A DNA stretch of 64,000 nucleotides, taken from NCBI GenBank assembly GCA_964431035.1, contig CAYSIF010000003.1, positions 22,163 through 86,162 on the forward strand, given 5' to 3'. Origin of the DNA: Methanobrevibacter_A sp964431035. Its GTDB lineage: Archaea; Methanobacteriota; Methanobacteria; Methanobacteriales; Methanobacteriaceae. Positions 32,735 to 42,964 of this stretch are shown here, piece after piece (position 1 is the stretch's first letter; each line of letters starts with the position of its first letter). The position numbers were made by a program, and so were the translations under genes. The notes below the pieces were generated by a model that saw only the letters and a program-made list of their open reading frames with translations, was not told the origin of the DNA and made no database searches.

Positions 32735-35700
32735 ATGAGAACGTTACAAGAGAAATTACTTAATTATTATCCTAATTTTTTAACTAAACTTCCTGATAGT
32801 GTTCAGTATAGGTTTGTTAAGACAATTAGGAATAGTTTACTTCCAATTTATCAAACTTTAAAGATTTTAAGTTTACAGGAGAATTTAGATAGACCTATTC
32901 AAATTTGGAAAGAACAGAATAAACCTAGAGTTTATAATTTGCATTTTAATGTTTTATTGGAAAATATTGAAACTGTTGAAATTTATAGGGAGAATTTGAA
33001 TAGTGTTGAAGATGATTTGTTAGAGGCTTTTCATTATACATTTGATGAATGTAAGTCTGATTTTTATCATGTTTTAAGGGATATTCACACTGATAATAAT
33101 GAAATAATTCCAAATTCCAGATATTACATATACGTTAAGACATATGATGAGTATGAATTTTACAAGGGCTTTCCAGAAAATGATTATAAAGTCGAGGATT
33201 ATCTAAAGATATATGAAAACATTAATTTTGATGGAACCTACAGTTTAGAATTTAAAACCATTGCATTATCCAATATCTACAGGGTTGAAATTGAAACATA
33301 TAAGAAAAACAGTAAAAACATACTTGAATTATCAGATGTTACAAATGAAAAATTCACAGAACTTAAACAATCCTACTCAAAAAAGTTTCAAAAAATCTTA
33401 AAAGAAGATTTACTTCAAAATAAATATGTATTTAAAGTTTACACATGTGAAAATAAAATAGATTCAAATATTATCAACCCACAGGTTTACAGTATAAGTT
33501 TATCTAGAAATAAAGTTGAAGAAGATATTTTTAGTCATGATTATGCTTTAGATATTATCGGATCAAGACTTAACTTCCCAAGATCTAAATTTAACCTATA
33601 CTCTGGAGAAGGAACTAATTATGATATTAATTCCGATTCAGAATATATAAAATTCTATAAAAACACAGAACCTGCTTTTAATAATAAATATACTGAGGAT
33701 GATTATCATTATAGTAAACGTATGAAATTTTACTGTGAAAATATCCAACCACAAATAGCAGACTCAAGTATTGGAGAAAATGTACTGGAGTTCACACCCC
33801 ACAGAAAAAACACTAAAATCAACAATCCCTTAGAACTGCCCCAATTGGAAATATACAAATATTGGGGAATAATACCTGAAATAATTAACAGAGACAAGTA
33901 TATAGTTAAACAAAATACTGACACTATGCGTGGAGTACTTTGTGGAGTGGGAGATGAAGGTATTAAAGTTCCAACAAAAATTGAACTTAAAAAAACCCCA
34001 AAACTAACAATAGGTATTGAATCTAAACTTACAGCAATAGTACAAGCAACAGATACATGTGAAATTGTAAATAAAGGAAATGTACTATTTAAAATAAAAC
34101 AAGGAACCGAAATACTAACAAAAAAAGTTAAAATAGAAAATTATCAGGCAGTACTAAATTACACACCTAAAAACTTTGGAAATTTAACAATAGAATTAAC
34201 ATATCAAGGTACAGGGAAATACAAAAGAAGTAAAAAAATATATAGTGATAATGAAGCAATATTTGTAAACCGTGTTCCAGTAAAAATCTACGCATCAAAT
34301 GTAAGAACAATTAAAGAAAAACCATTCATTTTAGCAACTCATCTTGTAAGCACAAGAGACAATGATGAAAAAATTAACGGAAATGTATACTTTAAAATAC
34401 AAGATATAAAAACTACAGAAACCTACAATATTAGTTATGCGCCGGAAGGATATCTTAATGACTATAAAAATGAAGTTAAACATTTAGAACCACAACTACT
34501 CATAAATCTAATTCCAGTAGGCGATTATACAGTAAGTGCATATTACTCAGGATCAGATACATTCGAACCAAACACTACAAATTTCAAACTAAAAATAACA
34601 GAAGAAGAAGGAGATACATATATTCACTCCATATTCATACCTCCTAAACATATAAGCTGCAAACTATACAACAATGATGGTGTAGCATTAAACAATAAAG
34701 AAATAAAACTAAAATACAAAAATGTTACATTAGATACAATAAAAACACAAAAAACACATTACACACCATTCACCAACACTGCAATAATTCCAGAAAACCT
34801 TGGGGATTTAGAATTAACATTTTATGGGGATGACGAATATAAACCAACAAACTATAAAATACCAATATTCGAACCATTCACACTAGAAAACACAATAATA
34901 CTAATCAATAATGAAATTAATTGTCTAAAAGATAAAAATAACATTCTAAATGCAATATTATACAGTAAACAAGGACAATTACTAAAAAATCAAAATCTAA
35001 AATGGTTTATAGATAATGAAATCTATGAAACAACAACCGATAATAATGGAGTTGCAACACTAAACTACACACCAACAACACTTGGAGAATACACATTAAA
35101 CATACAATACCTTGGTGAAAACTTAAGATACTATCCAACGGAAGCAAACTCAAAAATAAATGTAATAGACACACTAAAAACAAACTTAACAGTCAATACA
35201 AATACTGTTTATGTTGATGGTGAAATGATAGTAACACTAACTGATGAAAACCAAGAAAAAATACCAAACCAAACAATATACTTAAAAAACACCACAAAAA
35301 CAGATTCCACATATAATGAAATATTCGCAAGCTCAAAAACCAACACTCTGGGACAGGCAACAATAAAATTCAACATGTCACCAAGAACAAATAAACAAAT
35401 ACAAATAATATTTGAAGGTGATGAATACTATCAAAGCTCAAAATTAGATATTGAAGACTTCACAGTAAAAAAACACCCATTAAATATAAGTTCAACACCA
35501 CTAAGAGGCAGTGAAATAATATACTCAGATGCAATGTGTGTTAAAACAACTGTAAGAGATGGAGATACATTAGAACCATTAGAAAATATTCCAGTATACT
35601 GGCACTTCACAAGAATAAATACTGGAGCAAATGAAAGAATCGGACCAATACTTACAAACAAACAGGGAATAGCAGAACATAAAATAGAATACGCACAGGG

Positions 35701-37105
35701 AAACTACACATATGGAGTAATAATAGAAGAATCAGAAAAATACAAAAACAAAGACACATATTCTCAGGAAGAATACAGAATACCATTTAAAATAACAAAA
35801 AACACCAACCAAACAGAAAACATAAAAACATTCAAAATATCAACAACACCACAAACAATAAAAGCAGGAGACCCATACAATGTTACAGTAAACCTAACTG
35901 GAGAATCCAATATAACTCCAACAGGAAAAGTAGTAATATACACGGGAGAAAACAATAATGGAACACTAACTGGAATACAGGGAGAAATAGAACTAAAAGA
36001 CATAGGAACAGCATACGCCTCCACACAGCTAAACTCCCTAATAAATGCAAAACCAAACACCTACACAATAAAAGCATACTACACTGGAGACACACTATAT
36101 AAACCTGCAGACAGTCAAAAATACACCAATGGAACAAGTACAATCACAGTAGAAAATACAGAAAACATCACAACAAAAAAGAACCTCACAAAATTCACAC
36201 TGGATATAGAAGAATCTACTATATATGCAGGTGAAGAATACACAATAAATATAAAAGTACTTGGAGAAGATGAAACTCCAACAGGAACAGTTAAAATATA
36301 CACACAAAACAATCACACAGGATACCAAGGGGAAGGACAACTAGACTCTAACGGAACCCTAAAAATCAAACTAAAATCAAACACCAATGCAAACCCAAAC
36401 ACCTACAAATTATATGCATACTATGCTGGAGATAATACATATAATATTGCAGACAGTTTTGAATACACCAATGGAACAGATACCATCCAAATAAAAAATA
36501 AAAACACTAATACCGACTCCACAATAAAAACAACACCATCAATGAGTTTCACAGCAAATCCAAACCCAGTAACAAACAATATATACACGCTAAAAGTAAA
36601 CTTACCAACAAACAGCACAGGATCTGTAAACTTCATGCAAAATGGAATAAACATAAACACAATACTCGTAAACCAAGGACTTGCAACACTAACATTAGAT
36701 ACATCACAAATCAACCCAAACAATGGAACATTCACAGCATACTATAGTGGAGATAACAACTACACAAGCAAAACAGAAGAACTAACACTACAAAAAATAG
36801 AAACAAAAAAAGACACAACACTAACACCACAATCAAACACACTTACTAAAGGTGGAGAATTTAAAATAAAACTAACAGATACAAATGGAAACCCAATTGC
36901 AGGATACAGAATAAACATAATCTTTTCATTAAACGGACAATCACAAAGTTTCTCACCACAACCAACAGACATCAACGGACTAACAAGCATAACAATAAAC
37001 TATGACAGACCAACTGGAACAATATTCACAGTAAACTACTCATTCGATGGAAACAATACATATAACAGTTCAACTGGAGAAACACAAATAAGATATATAA
37101 ATTAA
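32735..37105 (+). CDS. Giant gpI-like baseplate protein with tandem Ig-like adhesin domains
   Basis: A 1456-residue protein. The N-terminal 70 residues (EKLLNYYPNFLTKLPDSVQY) resemble tail protein I/XkdU, which links fibres to the baseplate. About 350 residues of mixed structure follow. From about residue 400 on there are eight or more Ig-like domains. Each has a strand ending such as YTPKNFGNLTIELTYQGTGK, YTPTTLGEYTLNIQYLGENL or YKLYAYYAGDNTYN. These resemble Big-type domains of methanogen surface adhesins. The start is ATG 32735; the frame extends 36 bases upstream without a good signal. Composition turns A-rich after the gpI-like part. A host-derived adhesin array on a viral tail is likely. 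Confidence 0.7.
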   Translation: MRTLQEKLLNYYPNFLTKLPDSVQYRFVKTIRNSLLPIYQTLKILSLQENLDRPIQIWKEQNKPRVYNLHFNVLLENIETVEIYRENLNSVEDDLLEAFHYTFDECKSDFYHVLRDIHTDNNEIIPNSRYYIYVKTYDEYEFYKGFPENDYKVEDYLKIYENINFDGTYSLEFKTIALSNIYRVEIETYKKNSKNILELSDVTNEKFTELKQSYSKKFQKILKEDLLQNKYVFKVYTCENKIDSNIINPQVYSISLSRNKVEEDIFSHDYALDIIGSRLNFPRSKFNLYSGEGTNYDINSDSEYIKFYKNTEPAFNNKYTEDDYHYSKRMKFYCENIQPQIADSSIGENVLEFTPHRKNTKINNPLELPQLEIYKYWGIIPEIINRDKYIVKQNTDTMRGVLCGVGDEGIKVPTKIELKKTPKLTIGIESKLTAIVQATDTCEIVNKGNVLFKIKQGTEILTKKVKIENYQAVLNYTPKNFGNLTIELTYQGTGKYKRSKKIYSDNEAIFVNRVPVKIYASNVRTIKEKPFILATHLVSTRDNDEKINGNVYFKIQDIKTTETYNISYAPEGYLNDYKNEVKHLEPQLLINLIPVGDYTVSAYYSGSDTFEPNTTNFKLKITEEEGDTYIHSIFIPPKHISCKLYNNDGVALNNKEIKLKYKNVTLDTIKTQKTHYTPFTNTAIIPENLGDLELTFYGDDEYKPTNYKIPIFEPFTLENTIILINNEINCLKDKNNILNAILYSKQGQLLKNQNLKWFIDNEIYETTTDNNGVATLNYTPTTLGEYTLNIQYLGENLRYYPTEANSKINVIDTLKTNLTVNTNTVYVDGEMIVTLTDENQEKIPNQTIYLKNTTKTDSTYNEIFASSKTNTLGQATIKFNMSPRTNKQIQIIFEGDEYYQSSKLDIEDFTVKKHPLNISSTPLRGSEIIYSDAMCVKTTVRDGDTLEPLENIPVYWHFTRINTGANERIGPILTNKQGIAEHKIEYAQGNYTYGVIIEESEKYKNKDTYSQEEYRIPFKITKNTNQTENIKTFKISTTPQTIKAGDPYNVTVNLTGESNITPTGKVVIYTGENNNGTLTGIQGEIELKDIGTAYASTQLNSLINAKPNTYTIKAYYTGDTLYKPADSQKYTNGTSTITVENTENITTKKNLTKFTLDIEESTIYAGEEYTINIKVLGEDETPTGTVKIYTQNNHTGYQGEGQLDSNGTLKIKLKSNTNANPNTYKLYAYYAGDNTYNIADSFEYTNGTDTIQIKNKNTNTDSTIKTTPSMSFTANPNPVTNNIYTLKVNLPTNSTGSVNFMQNGININTILVNQGLATLTLDTSQINPNNGTFTAYYSGDNNYTSKTEELTLQKIETKKDTTLTPQSNTLTKGGEFKIKLTDTNGNPIAGYRINIIFSLNGQSQSFSPQPTDINGLTSITINYDRPTGTIFTVNYSFDGNNTYNSSTGETQIRYIN

Positions 37106-37114
37106 AAAAGGATT

Positions 37115-37678
37115 ATGGCTGATAGAGGAATAATAGATATAGCAAATACAGATTCAAACGGAAATGTAGGAGTAACTGTAAGACTAACAGATACTAATGG
37201 AACATTACTTGAAAATATAAAAATAACTGGTGAAGACACAGATAACAGTTTCACAGAAGCACCAATAATAGGAACACCAAACACTAGTAACAGTCTAACA
37301 GCATATAAATCAGGAAAAACATGCATCCTAAAAGCAATTAACCTAGAAACACGAGTAGGATACGATGGCTACGGAACAAAAAATGGTTTTTATAATATGG
37401 CAACACTACCTGCAACTGACCAATATAAAAACCTATTCACACCAAAAACAAACCAATGGTGGTATAATGAAATAACACTACTTCAAAGCTTAACAATTAA
37501 AGCAAATAAGAAAAATGACAATGGAACATACACAGAAACGGAACAACTAATAAATAATCCATATTATATGAGCTTCGGATTGGACACAAATGGAATACTA
37601 TACAACCGACTAGAAAGAAAATTAACAACAAATTCTCTAGTTAATGGTGTTAATTTCACACTCGTATATCTAGTATAA
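37115..37678 (+). CDS. Hypothetical tail-fibre-region protein
   Basis: A 187-residue protein, nine bases after the giant gpI-like gene. It starts with repeats of an Asp/Thr-rich beta type (DSNGNVGVTVRLTDTNGTLL) and has an aromatic patch (TNQWWYNEITLLQS). No family is recognised. Its place in the same operon suggests a fibre or fibre-assembly component. Confidence 0.55.
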   Translation: MADRGIIDIANTDSNGNVGVTVRLTDTNGTLLENIKITGEDTDNSFTEAPIIGTPNTSNSLTAYKSGKTCILKAINLETRVGYDGYGTKNGFYNMATLPATDQYKNLFTPKTNQWWYNEITLLQSLTIKANKKNDNGTYTETEQLINNPYYMSFGLDTNGILYNRLERKLTTNSLVNGVNFTLVYLV

Positions 37679-37679
37679 G

Positions 37680-38285
37680 ATGTCATGTAATAATAAATAT
37701 ATGTATACGAGGGAAAACTGGAATCCTAATGTGTACAATATAAATATTGATTATAAAAACATTCCAACAAACCGCAGAGCATTAATTACCGATGAAGTTC
37801 AAGAAATAAGTAACCTTTCACTTCCACTTAGTCAAAAATCATTTGTACAATATAAAACACGAAACCTAACAAACGATAAAAACAATATAAAAATAACAAA
37901 CCAATACCAATTCATAAAGCTAAACACCCAAAATACAATACTGCTGGAAGATTTGGAAGAAAAAATATTTATAGAAGACTCATTTACAAAAGAAGAAAAA
38001 GAACTCTACAAATACACAATAAGGTTAAATTTAAATGAAATAAAATGTGCAGAAATTAAAACAAATAAAAACATTAGAATAAATACAAATCTCACATCAT
38101 ATACTATAGAAAAAGATTCTAAAACAATAGATATTCAAACTGAAAACAAAACAACAGGTAAAACTTATTTTTTAAGTGATGGAAAACCAATAAAATTACA
38201 CTTCATAGGATATAATGGAATAGTGAATTTAATACTTAAAACAAACAACAAAGAATACTTTAAAGAACTAATAACATATGTCTAA
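37680..38285 (+). CDS. Hypothetical tail-region protein
   Basis: A 201-residue, beta-rich, Asn- and Lys-rich protein starting one base after the preceding stop (TAAGATG). It begins with CNNKYMYTRENWNPNVYNIN and alternates short strands and charged turns. It overlaps the next gene by eight bases. No family is recognised. It has no Shine-Dalgarno sequence and is probably translated by coupling. Confidence 0.52.
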   Translation: MSCNNKYMYTRENWNPNVYNINIDYKNIPTNRRALITDEVQEISNLSLPLSQKSFVQYKTRNLTNDKNNIKITNQYQFIKLNTQNTILLEDLEEKIFIEDSFTKEEKELYKYTIRLNLNEIKCAEIKTNKNIRINTNLTSYTIEKDSKTIDIQTENKTTGKTYFLSDGKPIKLHFIGYNGIVNLILKTNNKEYFKELITYV

Positions 38286-38970
38286 TTTAAATATAAAAGG
38301 AAAATACCAAATCAATATTCTTTTTACAAGAATGTTTAAACAATACAAGGTTCCACTAATTAAAAAATCCAACCTGATAACAAATAATGGTATAAAATTC
38401 TTCACAGAACGTATTGCAGGACTTACAAACGATTCCATATATGAAATATGCCTTGGAAAAATAAATGAAAACACAAGAAAAGTAAGTAAAAATGACACAG
38501 AACTATTTAATGAAATAGACCAGGTAGCACCTGCAATAGGAATAGAAGACAATAAAATAGTACTACAATCCACAATACTAACAGACGATATGGAAGATAT
38601 TTGTGAAATAGGTGTTAAAACAGAAGGAACAACTGATAATAACTACCAGGGAATCCTAATATCTCATGACACATTCGAACCTTTAACTGATTTAAACATA
38701 ACAGCAAACTTCCTACTAAAATACACATTCACATTAGAAAATACAGACAATAATATCAACTGGCAAATAACAGAAGATTCCAATATCTATAAAACACCAT
38801 ATACAGAAAACCCAACCAATATCACAAATAAAGAATACACAATTTATACGGAATGCAGTAACATGGAAACATTAAAAGAAACACCATACTCCTATTATTT
38901 CATAGAAAATACATTATATATTAATTCACCAAACAATCCATTAAAAGAAGACTTAAATATAATAATATAA
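38278..38970 (+). CDS. Hypothetical tail-fibre-like protein
   Basis: A 230-residue protein. Residues about 35-140 (TNNGIKFFTERIAGLTNDSI; IVLQSTILTDDMEDICEIGV) look like the phage tail-fibre/neck fold with 'NNG...f..ria' and 'Eigi' segments. The C-terminal part includes FLLKYTFTLENTDNNINWQI. It sits in the distal fibre cluster, and its ATG overlaps the previous stop by eight bases. The role is probably structural. Confidence 0.5.
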   Translation: MSNLNIKGKYQINILFTRMFKQYKVPLIKKSNLITNNGIKFFTERIAGLTNDSIYEICLGKINENTRKVSKNDTELFNEIDQVAPAIGIEDNKIVLQSTILTDDMEDICEIGVKTEGTTDNNYQGILISHDTFEPLTDLNITANFLLKYTFTLENTDNNINWQITEDSNIYKTPYTENPTNITNKEYTIYTECSNMETLKETPYSYYFIENTLYINSPNNPLKEDLNIII

Positions 38971-38977
38971 AAGAAGA

Positions 38978-41557
38978 ATGGTTAAAAGAGTAAATAAAAT
39001 ATTAAATTATCATCATTTACACTACGATGATACATTATTTGGAGATCAAAAATACGTAACCGAAGAATTACTTAGAAACTATGCAGAAAACGATGAATAT
39101 GAACTCCAACAAATTAAAGATCTATGGGATAGCACAGACCCTGAAATCAGATGCTGGCAAAATCCAATACCATTAGGCATTGAAAGCTTTGGAATAAACG
39201 AAGGACATGATGATGGAAAAGAAATCTACACATTCAGTGACGATACTAAATTTCACGGATCAACAGAATTCAAAAACTTCAACACAATAGATAAAAATAA
39301 AACCACTGCACACATTAACACCTCAGAAGGTAAAGCAGAATTACCAGTAAACACAGAAGAAATATCCAATACAGAAACATGTAACAATGGTCCATGGACA
39401 GGTATGAAAGCAAACGAATACTGGTATATAAGTTACAATCGTACAAAAACATACACGCCCAATAAATATTCAGATATTAACTCTACTGAAATTCCATCAG
39501 TTTGCAGAGCTCAAAAATTCAAAGCAAAAGAAACAGGCTACCTAAAAACTTTAACATTAAACTTGAAAGGAGATAAAGATGCAGAATATCCTTTAATAAT
39601 TGAAATTTATAAATGGGAAACAGATAGTAATCTTCCAATAATTAAAGAATCCAATAAGCTTGCAACAAGCACATACCATTTCACGGTCACATCTTCAGCA
39701 CTTACAAGTATTAACTTTGATAGTCCACCATATTTAATGAAAGATTCAGAATACTTTTTCATTTTACGCAGTCCTCTTACAAGTTACGAACACGCATACG
39801 GAGTAGGGGGATGGAGTGCAAGCTGTGGAGAGGATACCTATCCTGAAGGCTCATGTTTCCTATCAGAAAACAACGGATACTCATGGATTGAACACGGTAA
39901 AAAAGATACAAAACTAAAATACCATAATGGTCAAAACCCACCAATAGACTTTGCATTCACCTGCCATATTGAAGAAACTAGAAACACATATCCAATAAGT
40001 AACACGCCTTATACAGTATACTTCAAACCGTTGAGAATGAATCCCGTAAGATATGTTCAGATAACACCACGAGATAATATTCCTGAAGGAACAAGCATAG
40101 ACTACTGGATAAGTCAAAACGGAACAGACTGGAAAAACATAAACTCTGGTGAGATAAAATTTGCAGAAGATACAGAAGAAGATAAAATAAAATTATACAA
40201 TAATCCAAATAGCACATATTTATTCTTAAAAGCAGAATTAAGCACAACAAACCAGTCACTAACACCAAGTATTAGTAGAATATTATTAACAGCAGACACT
40301 ATACCGGCACATACAGCTTATCTAAAATCAACATGCTTCACCCCAAGAACAGGGTCAATGCTAAATGCAAGTATATGGAGCCGTTGCTACCATCCATACA
40401 GAATCACCAACACATCAAACGTAAATGTAAAAATAGATATTTACAGAAATCAAATAAACCGTGATAGGATAAAAATAATAAAACCGGGAAATATTAAAAA
40501 TTACAAATTTACAGAAGAATTCATAAAAGAATATTACACAACAAACAAGTCAAATTTTGTAATAGATGATGAATATCTACTTCAAGAACTAACAGAATAT
40601 GAAGCAAACAATATTGCCGAAGTAAAAAATGAAAACATAACTGGAGAACAAATACAGGCAATATTCAACTTAAATAAATACTTGGACTTAACAGCAAGTG
40701 ATATAGAAAAACTAACAATACTCTATAACAATGAATTAGAAAATCTGGACAATCCTGAAGAATTTATAGAGAAATATCCATTAATAATAAACCAACTGCG
40801 CAAATTCAACATCTTCTTAGAAGGAGTAAGTCAAATACCTTTATCCAAACCTGCAATTAAATATCTAAAAACAGTAAACTTTAAAGGAGAAGATGATAAT
40901 GAAAGTATATCACTTCTTGAAGATTTGGACTTTAAAGTAGACTATGATACTGGAGAAGACTACAACTCTGAAAGTGAAATAAAACTCTATAAACTAGAAT
41001 ACAATGACAAAGTATACTCAATTGAAGATTATGGAAATACCATACTGCAATTTAATGGAGATTACTACAATCTAACAGCAGGAGATTTAGAAATAGAATA
41101 CAATCCATTATACATTAAAGGTCTAACTATGAATGCATTTTATAAATATGATGCCAATGGTGACGAAATACTGGATTCAACAGGAGTTAATATTTGTGAT
41201 GGATTCCCATTAGATATAATGATTGACACATTTATACCATATAATAAATCTAGTATGGAGAATGATTTGGAATTTAATTTATCAGTTGATCCGGTTTGTG
41301 CTTTACGTAAAGTCCTAATTAACGAAGGAACAGATAACGAAAGAGAATTAATAGAAGATGTTGATTTCACAGTAGACTATGAAAATAAAAGATTAAAACT
41401 TTTCAATGATATTTTCACCAATGATACAGACTACTTAACTGTAAGATACACTCCTAATTTAACAGATACAAGTCTGGGAGTAGCTTACAGAATGTATCGT
41501 GAAAATGATACCGACCAGGCGTATATCTTACCAAATTACTGGCAATACAGAATATAA
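38978..41557 (+). CDS. Large distal tail protein with possible carbohydrate-binding beta domains
   Basis: An 859-residue protein near the end of the tail operon. After about 150 polar residues, residues about 165-310 form a jelly-roll-like domain (CRAQKFKAKETGYLKTLTLN; SPPYLMKDSEYFFILRSPLT). It resembles the carbohydrate-associated domains that report on 'altered frequency or hydration' in other surface proteins. A discoidin-like repeat follows (PVRYVQITPRDNIPEGTSID). The C-terminal half has coiled helical and beta parts. It probably binds host polymers at the fibre tip. No catalytic residues are recognised. Confidence 0.55.
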   Translation: MVKRVNKILNYHHLHYDDTLFGDQKYVTEELLRNYAENDEYELQQIKDLWDSTDPEIRCWQNPIPLGIESFGINEGHDDGKEIYTFSDDTKFHGSTEFKNFNTIDKNKTTAHINTSEGKAELPVNTEEISNTETCNNGPWTGMKANEYWYISYNRTKTYTPNKYSDINSTEIPSVCRAQKFKAKETGYLKTLTLNLKGDKDAEYPLIIEIYKWETDSNLPIIKESNKLATSTYHFTVTSSALTSINFDSPPYLMKDSEYFFILRSPLTSYEHAYGVGGWSASCGEDTYPEGSCFLSENNGYSWIEHGKKDTKLKYHNGQNPPIDFAFTCHIEETRNTYPISNTPYTVYFKPLRMNPVRYVQITPRDNIPEGTSIDYWISQNGTDWKNINSGEIKFAEDTEEDKIKLYNNPNSTYLFLKAELSTTNQSLTPSISRILLTADTIPAHTAYLKSTCFTPRTGSMLNASIWSRCYHPYRITNTSNVNVKIDIYRNQINRDRIKIIKPGNIKNYKFTEEFIKEYYTTNKSNFVIDDEYLLQELTEYEANNIAEVKNENITGEQIQAIFNLNKYLDLTASDIEKLTILYNNELENLDNPEEFIEKYPLIINQLRKFNIFLEGVSQIPLSKPAIKYLKTVNFKGEDDNESISLLEDLDFKVDYDTGEDYNSESEIKLYKLEYNDKVYSIEDYGNTILQFNGDYYNLTAGDLEIEYNPLYIKGLTMNAFYKYDANGDEILDSTGVNICDGFPLDIMIDTFIPYNKSSMENDLEFNLSVDPVCALRKVLINEGTDNERELIEDVDFTVDYENKRLKLFNDIFTNDTDYLTVRYTPNLTDTSLGVAYRMYRENDTDQAYILPNYWQYRI

Positions 41558-41587
41558 CAAAAATTTATAATTAAATAGGAGTTTTTT

Positions 41588-42616
41588 ATGGCAAAAGATA
41601 TTAGTAAAACAAACAGAATTTTAAATAAAAATGAAATATTAGATATGCAAGAACGTGTAGAGAAATATTTAAATCAAGGAGGTAAAATAACACCTGATAG
41701 AAGAATATACATAAACTACTCTACACAAGAAGAATATATAAACTACAAAACATATGAAAACTTAATAAACAGATGGATTTCTAATGGTAAACCAGAAAAT
41801 ATACAAGTTTATCAGGGTGCTATAGATATTTCAAATGATGATAAGATTCTTCCTATCTCTACAATTCTTGATATGGAAGCACGTGTTAACAAATACTTAA
41901 CTCAGGGAGGAATAATCACAGATAATCGTAGAATTTACTTAGATATTGATGAACAAATAGAATATATCACATACTCTAAGTATAATGAGATTATGGGTCG
42001 TGTTGGATCTTTTAGAGTTAAAAATAGTAGAAATCCTAACTTTGTTTATTTAAAAGTAGAAACTAATACTAACCTCTTAAGACCAAATGCAGTAGGAGAT
42101 AATTTACTTCCCAATGATGATGGTTGGTATTTAAGTCCACGTTACACTACAAATAAATCCACTATGAAACAGGAGACAAACTATTGGTGTGGGCCTAATG
42201 CTTTACAATTAGTTTGGTATGAGTTAACAGGTAAACTTGTTTCAGAATCAACAATTGCTAAATATGCAGGAACAACAACTGTAGGAACAGGGCATACTGG
42301 TTTGGAAAAAGCTTTAAAACAATTAGCTAAAGATTCTAACATTGATGTTAGTATTATTTGGAATTATTTATCTGATTTAGGTTATGATGGTTTAGGTAAA
42401 CTTGTTAAAGATAAAACTGTTGGAATTTTTGTTCATAGTAAATATAAGAATAAATATGGACATTATGAATATGTTATAGGAGTAAATCCTAAAACCCGTA
42501 AACTTATGATTAATAATAGTTTAAGTGGTGGGTGGATTGAATACCGTTCTTTCGATACAATGACACAGTATATTAATGGAATAAGTCAAAAAAGTATCTG
42601 CAAAGTTAAAATATAA
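41588..42616 (+). CDS. Pseudomurein endoisopeptidase (PeiW/PeiP-like lytic enzyme)
   Basis: A 342-residue lytic enzyme. Two pseudomurein-binding repeats occupy about residues 17-66 and 93-137; each begins ILDMxxRVxKYLxQGGxIT, continues with RRIYIN or RRIYLD, and ends with a Tyr-rich segment. The C-terminal domain is a C71-type cysteine peptidase with candidate Cys201 (ETNYWCGPNALQ), His292 (KYGHYEYVIG) and a third residue near Asn300. In PeiW and PeiP the triad is Cys-His-Asp, so the Asn is worth checking. It would cut the epsilon-Ala-Lys bond of pseudomurein and release virions. An AGGAG lies about 6 bases before the ATG. Confidence 0.88.
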   Translation: MAKDISKTNRILNKNEILDMQERVEKYLNQGGKITPDRRIYINYSTQEEYINYKTYENLINRWISNGKPENIQVYQGAIDISNDDKILPISTILDMEARVNKYLTQGGIITDNRRIYLDIDEQIEYITYSKYNEIMGRVGSFRVKNSRNPNFVYLKVETNTNLLRPNAVGDNLLPNDDGWYLSPRYTTNKSTMKQETNYWCGPNALQLVWYELTGKLVSESTIAKYAGTTTVGTGHTGLEKALKQLAKDSNIDVSIIWNYLSDLGYDGLGKLVKDKTVGIFVHSKYKNKYGHYEYVIGVNPKTRKLMINNSLSGGWIEYRSFDTMTQYINGISQKSICKVKI

Positions 42617-42635
42617 CTATTCATCCATATTACTC

Positions 42636-42680
42636 TTATTTTTTTAATATTAATACAATATTAGGAAATATTTTTTATTA
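42636..42680 (+). terminator. T-tracts and AT dyad after the lysin gene
   Basis: A run of seven T (42639-42645 region) and a weak dyad TAATATT/AATATTA (42645-42651, 42657-42663) lie between the convergent lysin and minus-strand genes, followed by T6. Archaeal terminators are often simple T-runs. Confidence 0.35.
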
Positions 42681-42699
42681 TTCCACCTTTTAATTTATT

Positions 42700-42945
42700 T
42701 TACCAGTATCTGCCGACTTTCCAGTCTATTCTTTGTTCTGCTGCGAATACGTGTATTTGATCTTCTTCGAATATGTTGATGTCTTCTATTGTGTATATGT
42801 GTGTGTCGCATCCGTCGTATCCTATTTTTAGAACCTTTGGGTTGTATGGGTTTTCGAATATTTTTATTCCTGTGTGGTTTTCTTTTAGGTTTGTTATTAG
42901 TTTTATTATGTCTTGGTTTGTGCATTTTAGTCCGTTGATTTGCAT
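42700..42945 (-). CDS. Small hypothetical phage-region protein
   Basis: An 81-residue mixed alpha/beta protein (NQDIIKLITNLKENHTGIKI; then a GYDGCDTHIYTIEDI strand region). An AAGGAGG lies 6-8 bases before the ATG. It is the second gene of a minus-strand pair at the right end of the provirus, with 19 bases between the genes. No family is recognised. Confidence 0.58.
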   Translation of the reverse strand: MQINGLKCTNQDIIKLITNLKENHTGIKIFENPYNPKVLKIGYDGCDTHIYTIEDINIFEEDQIHVFAAEQRIDWKVGRYW

Positions 42946-42964
42946 TGTTTTTTCCTCCTTTTTT

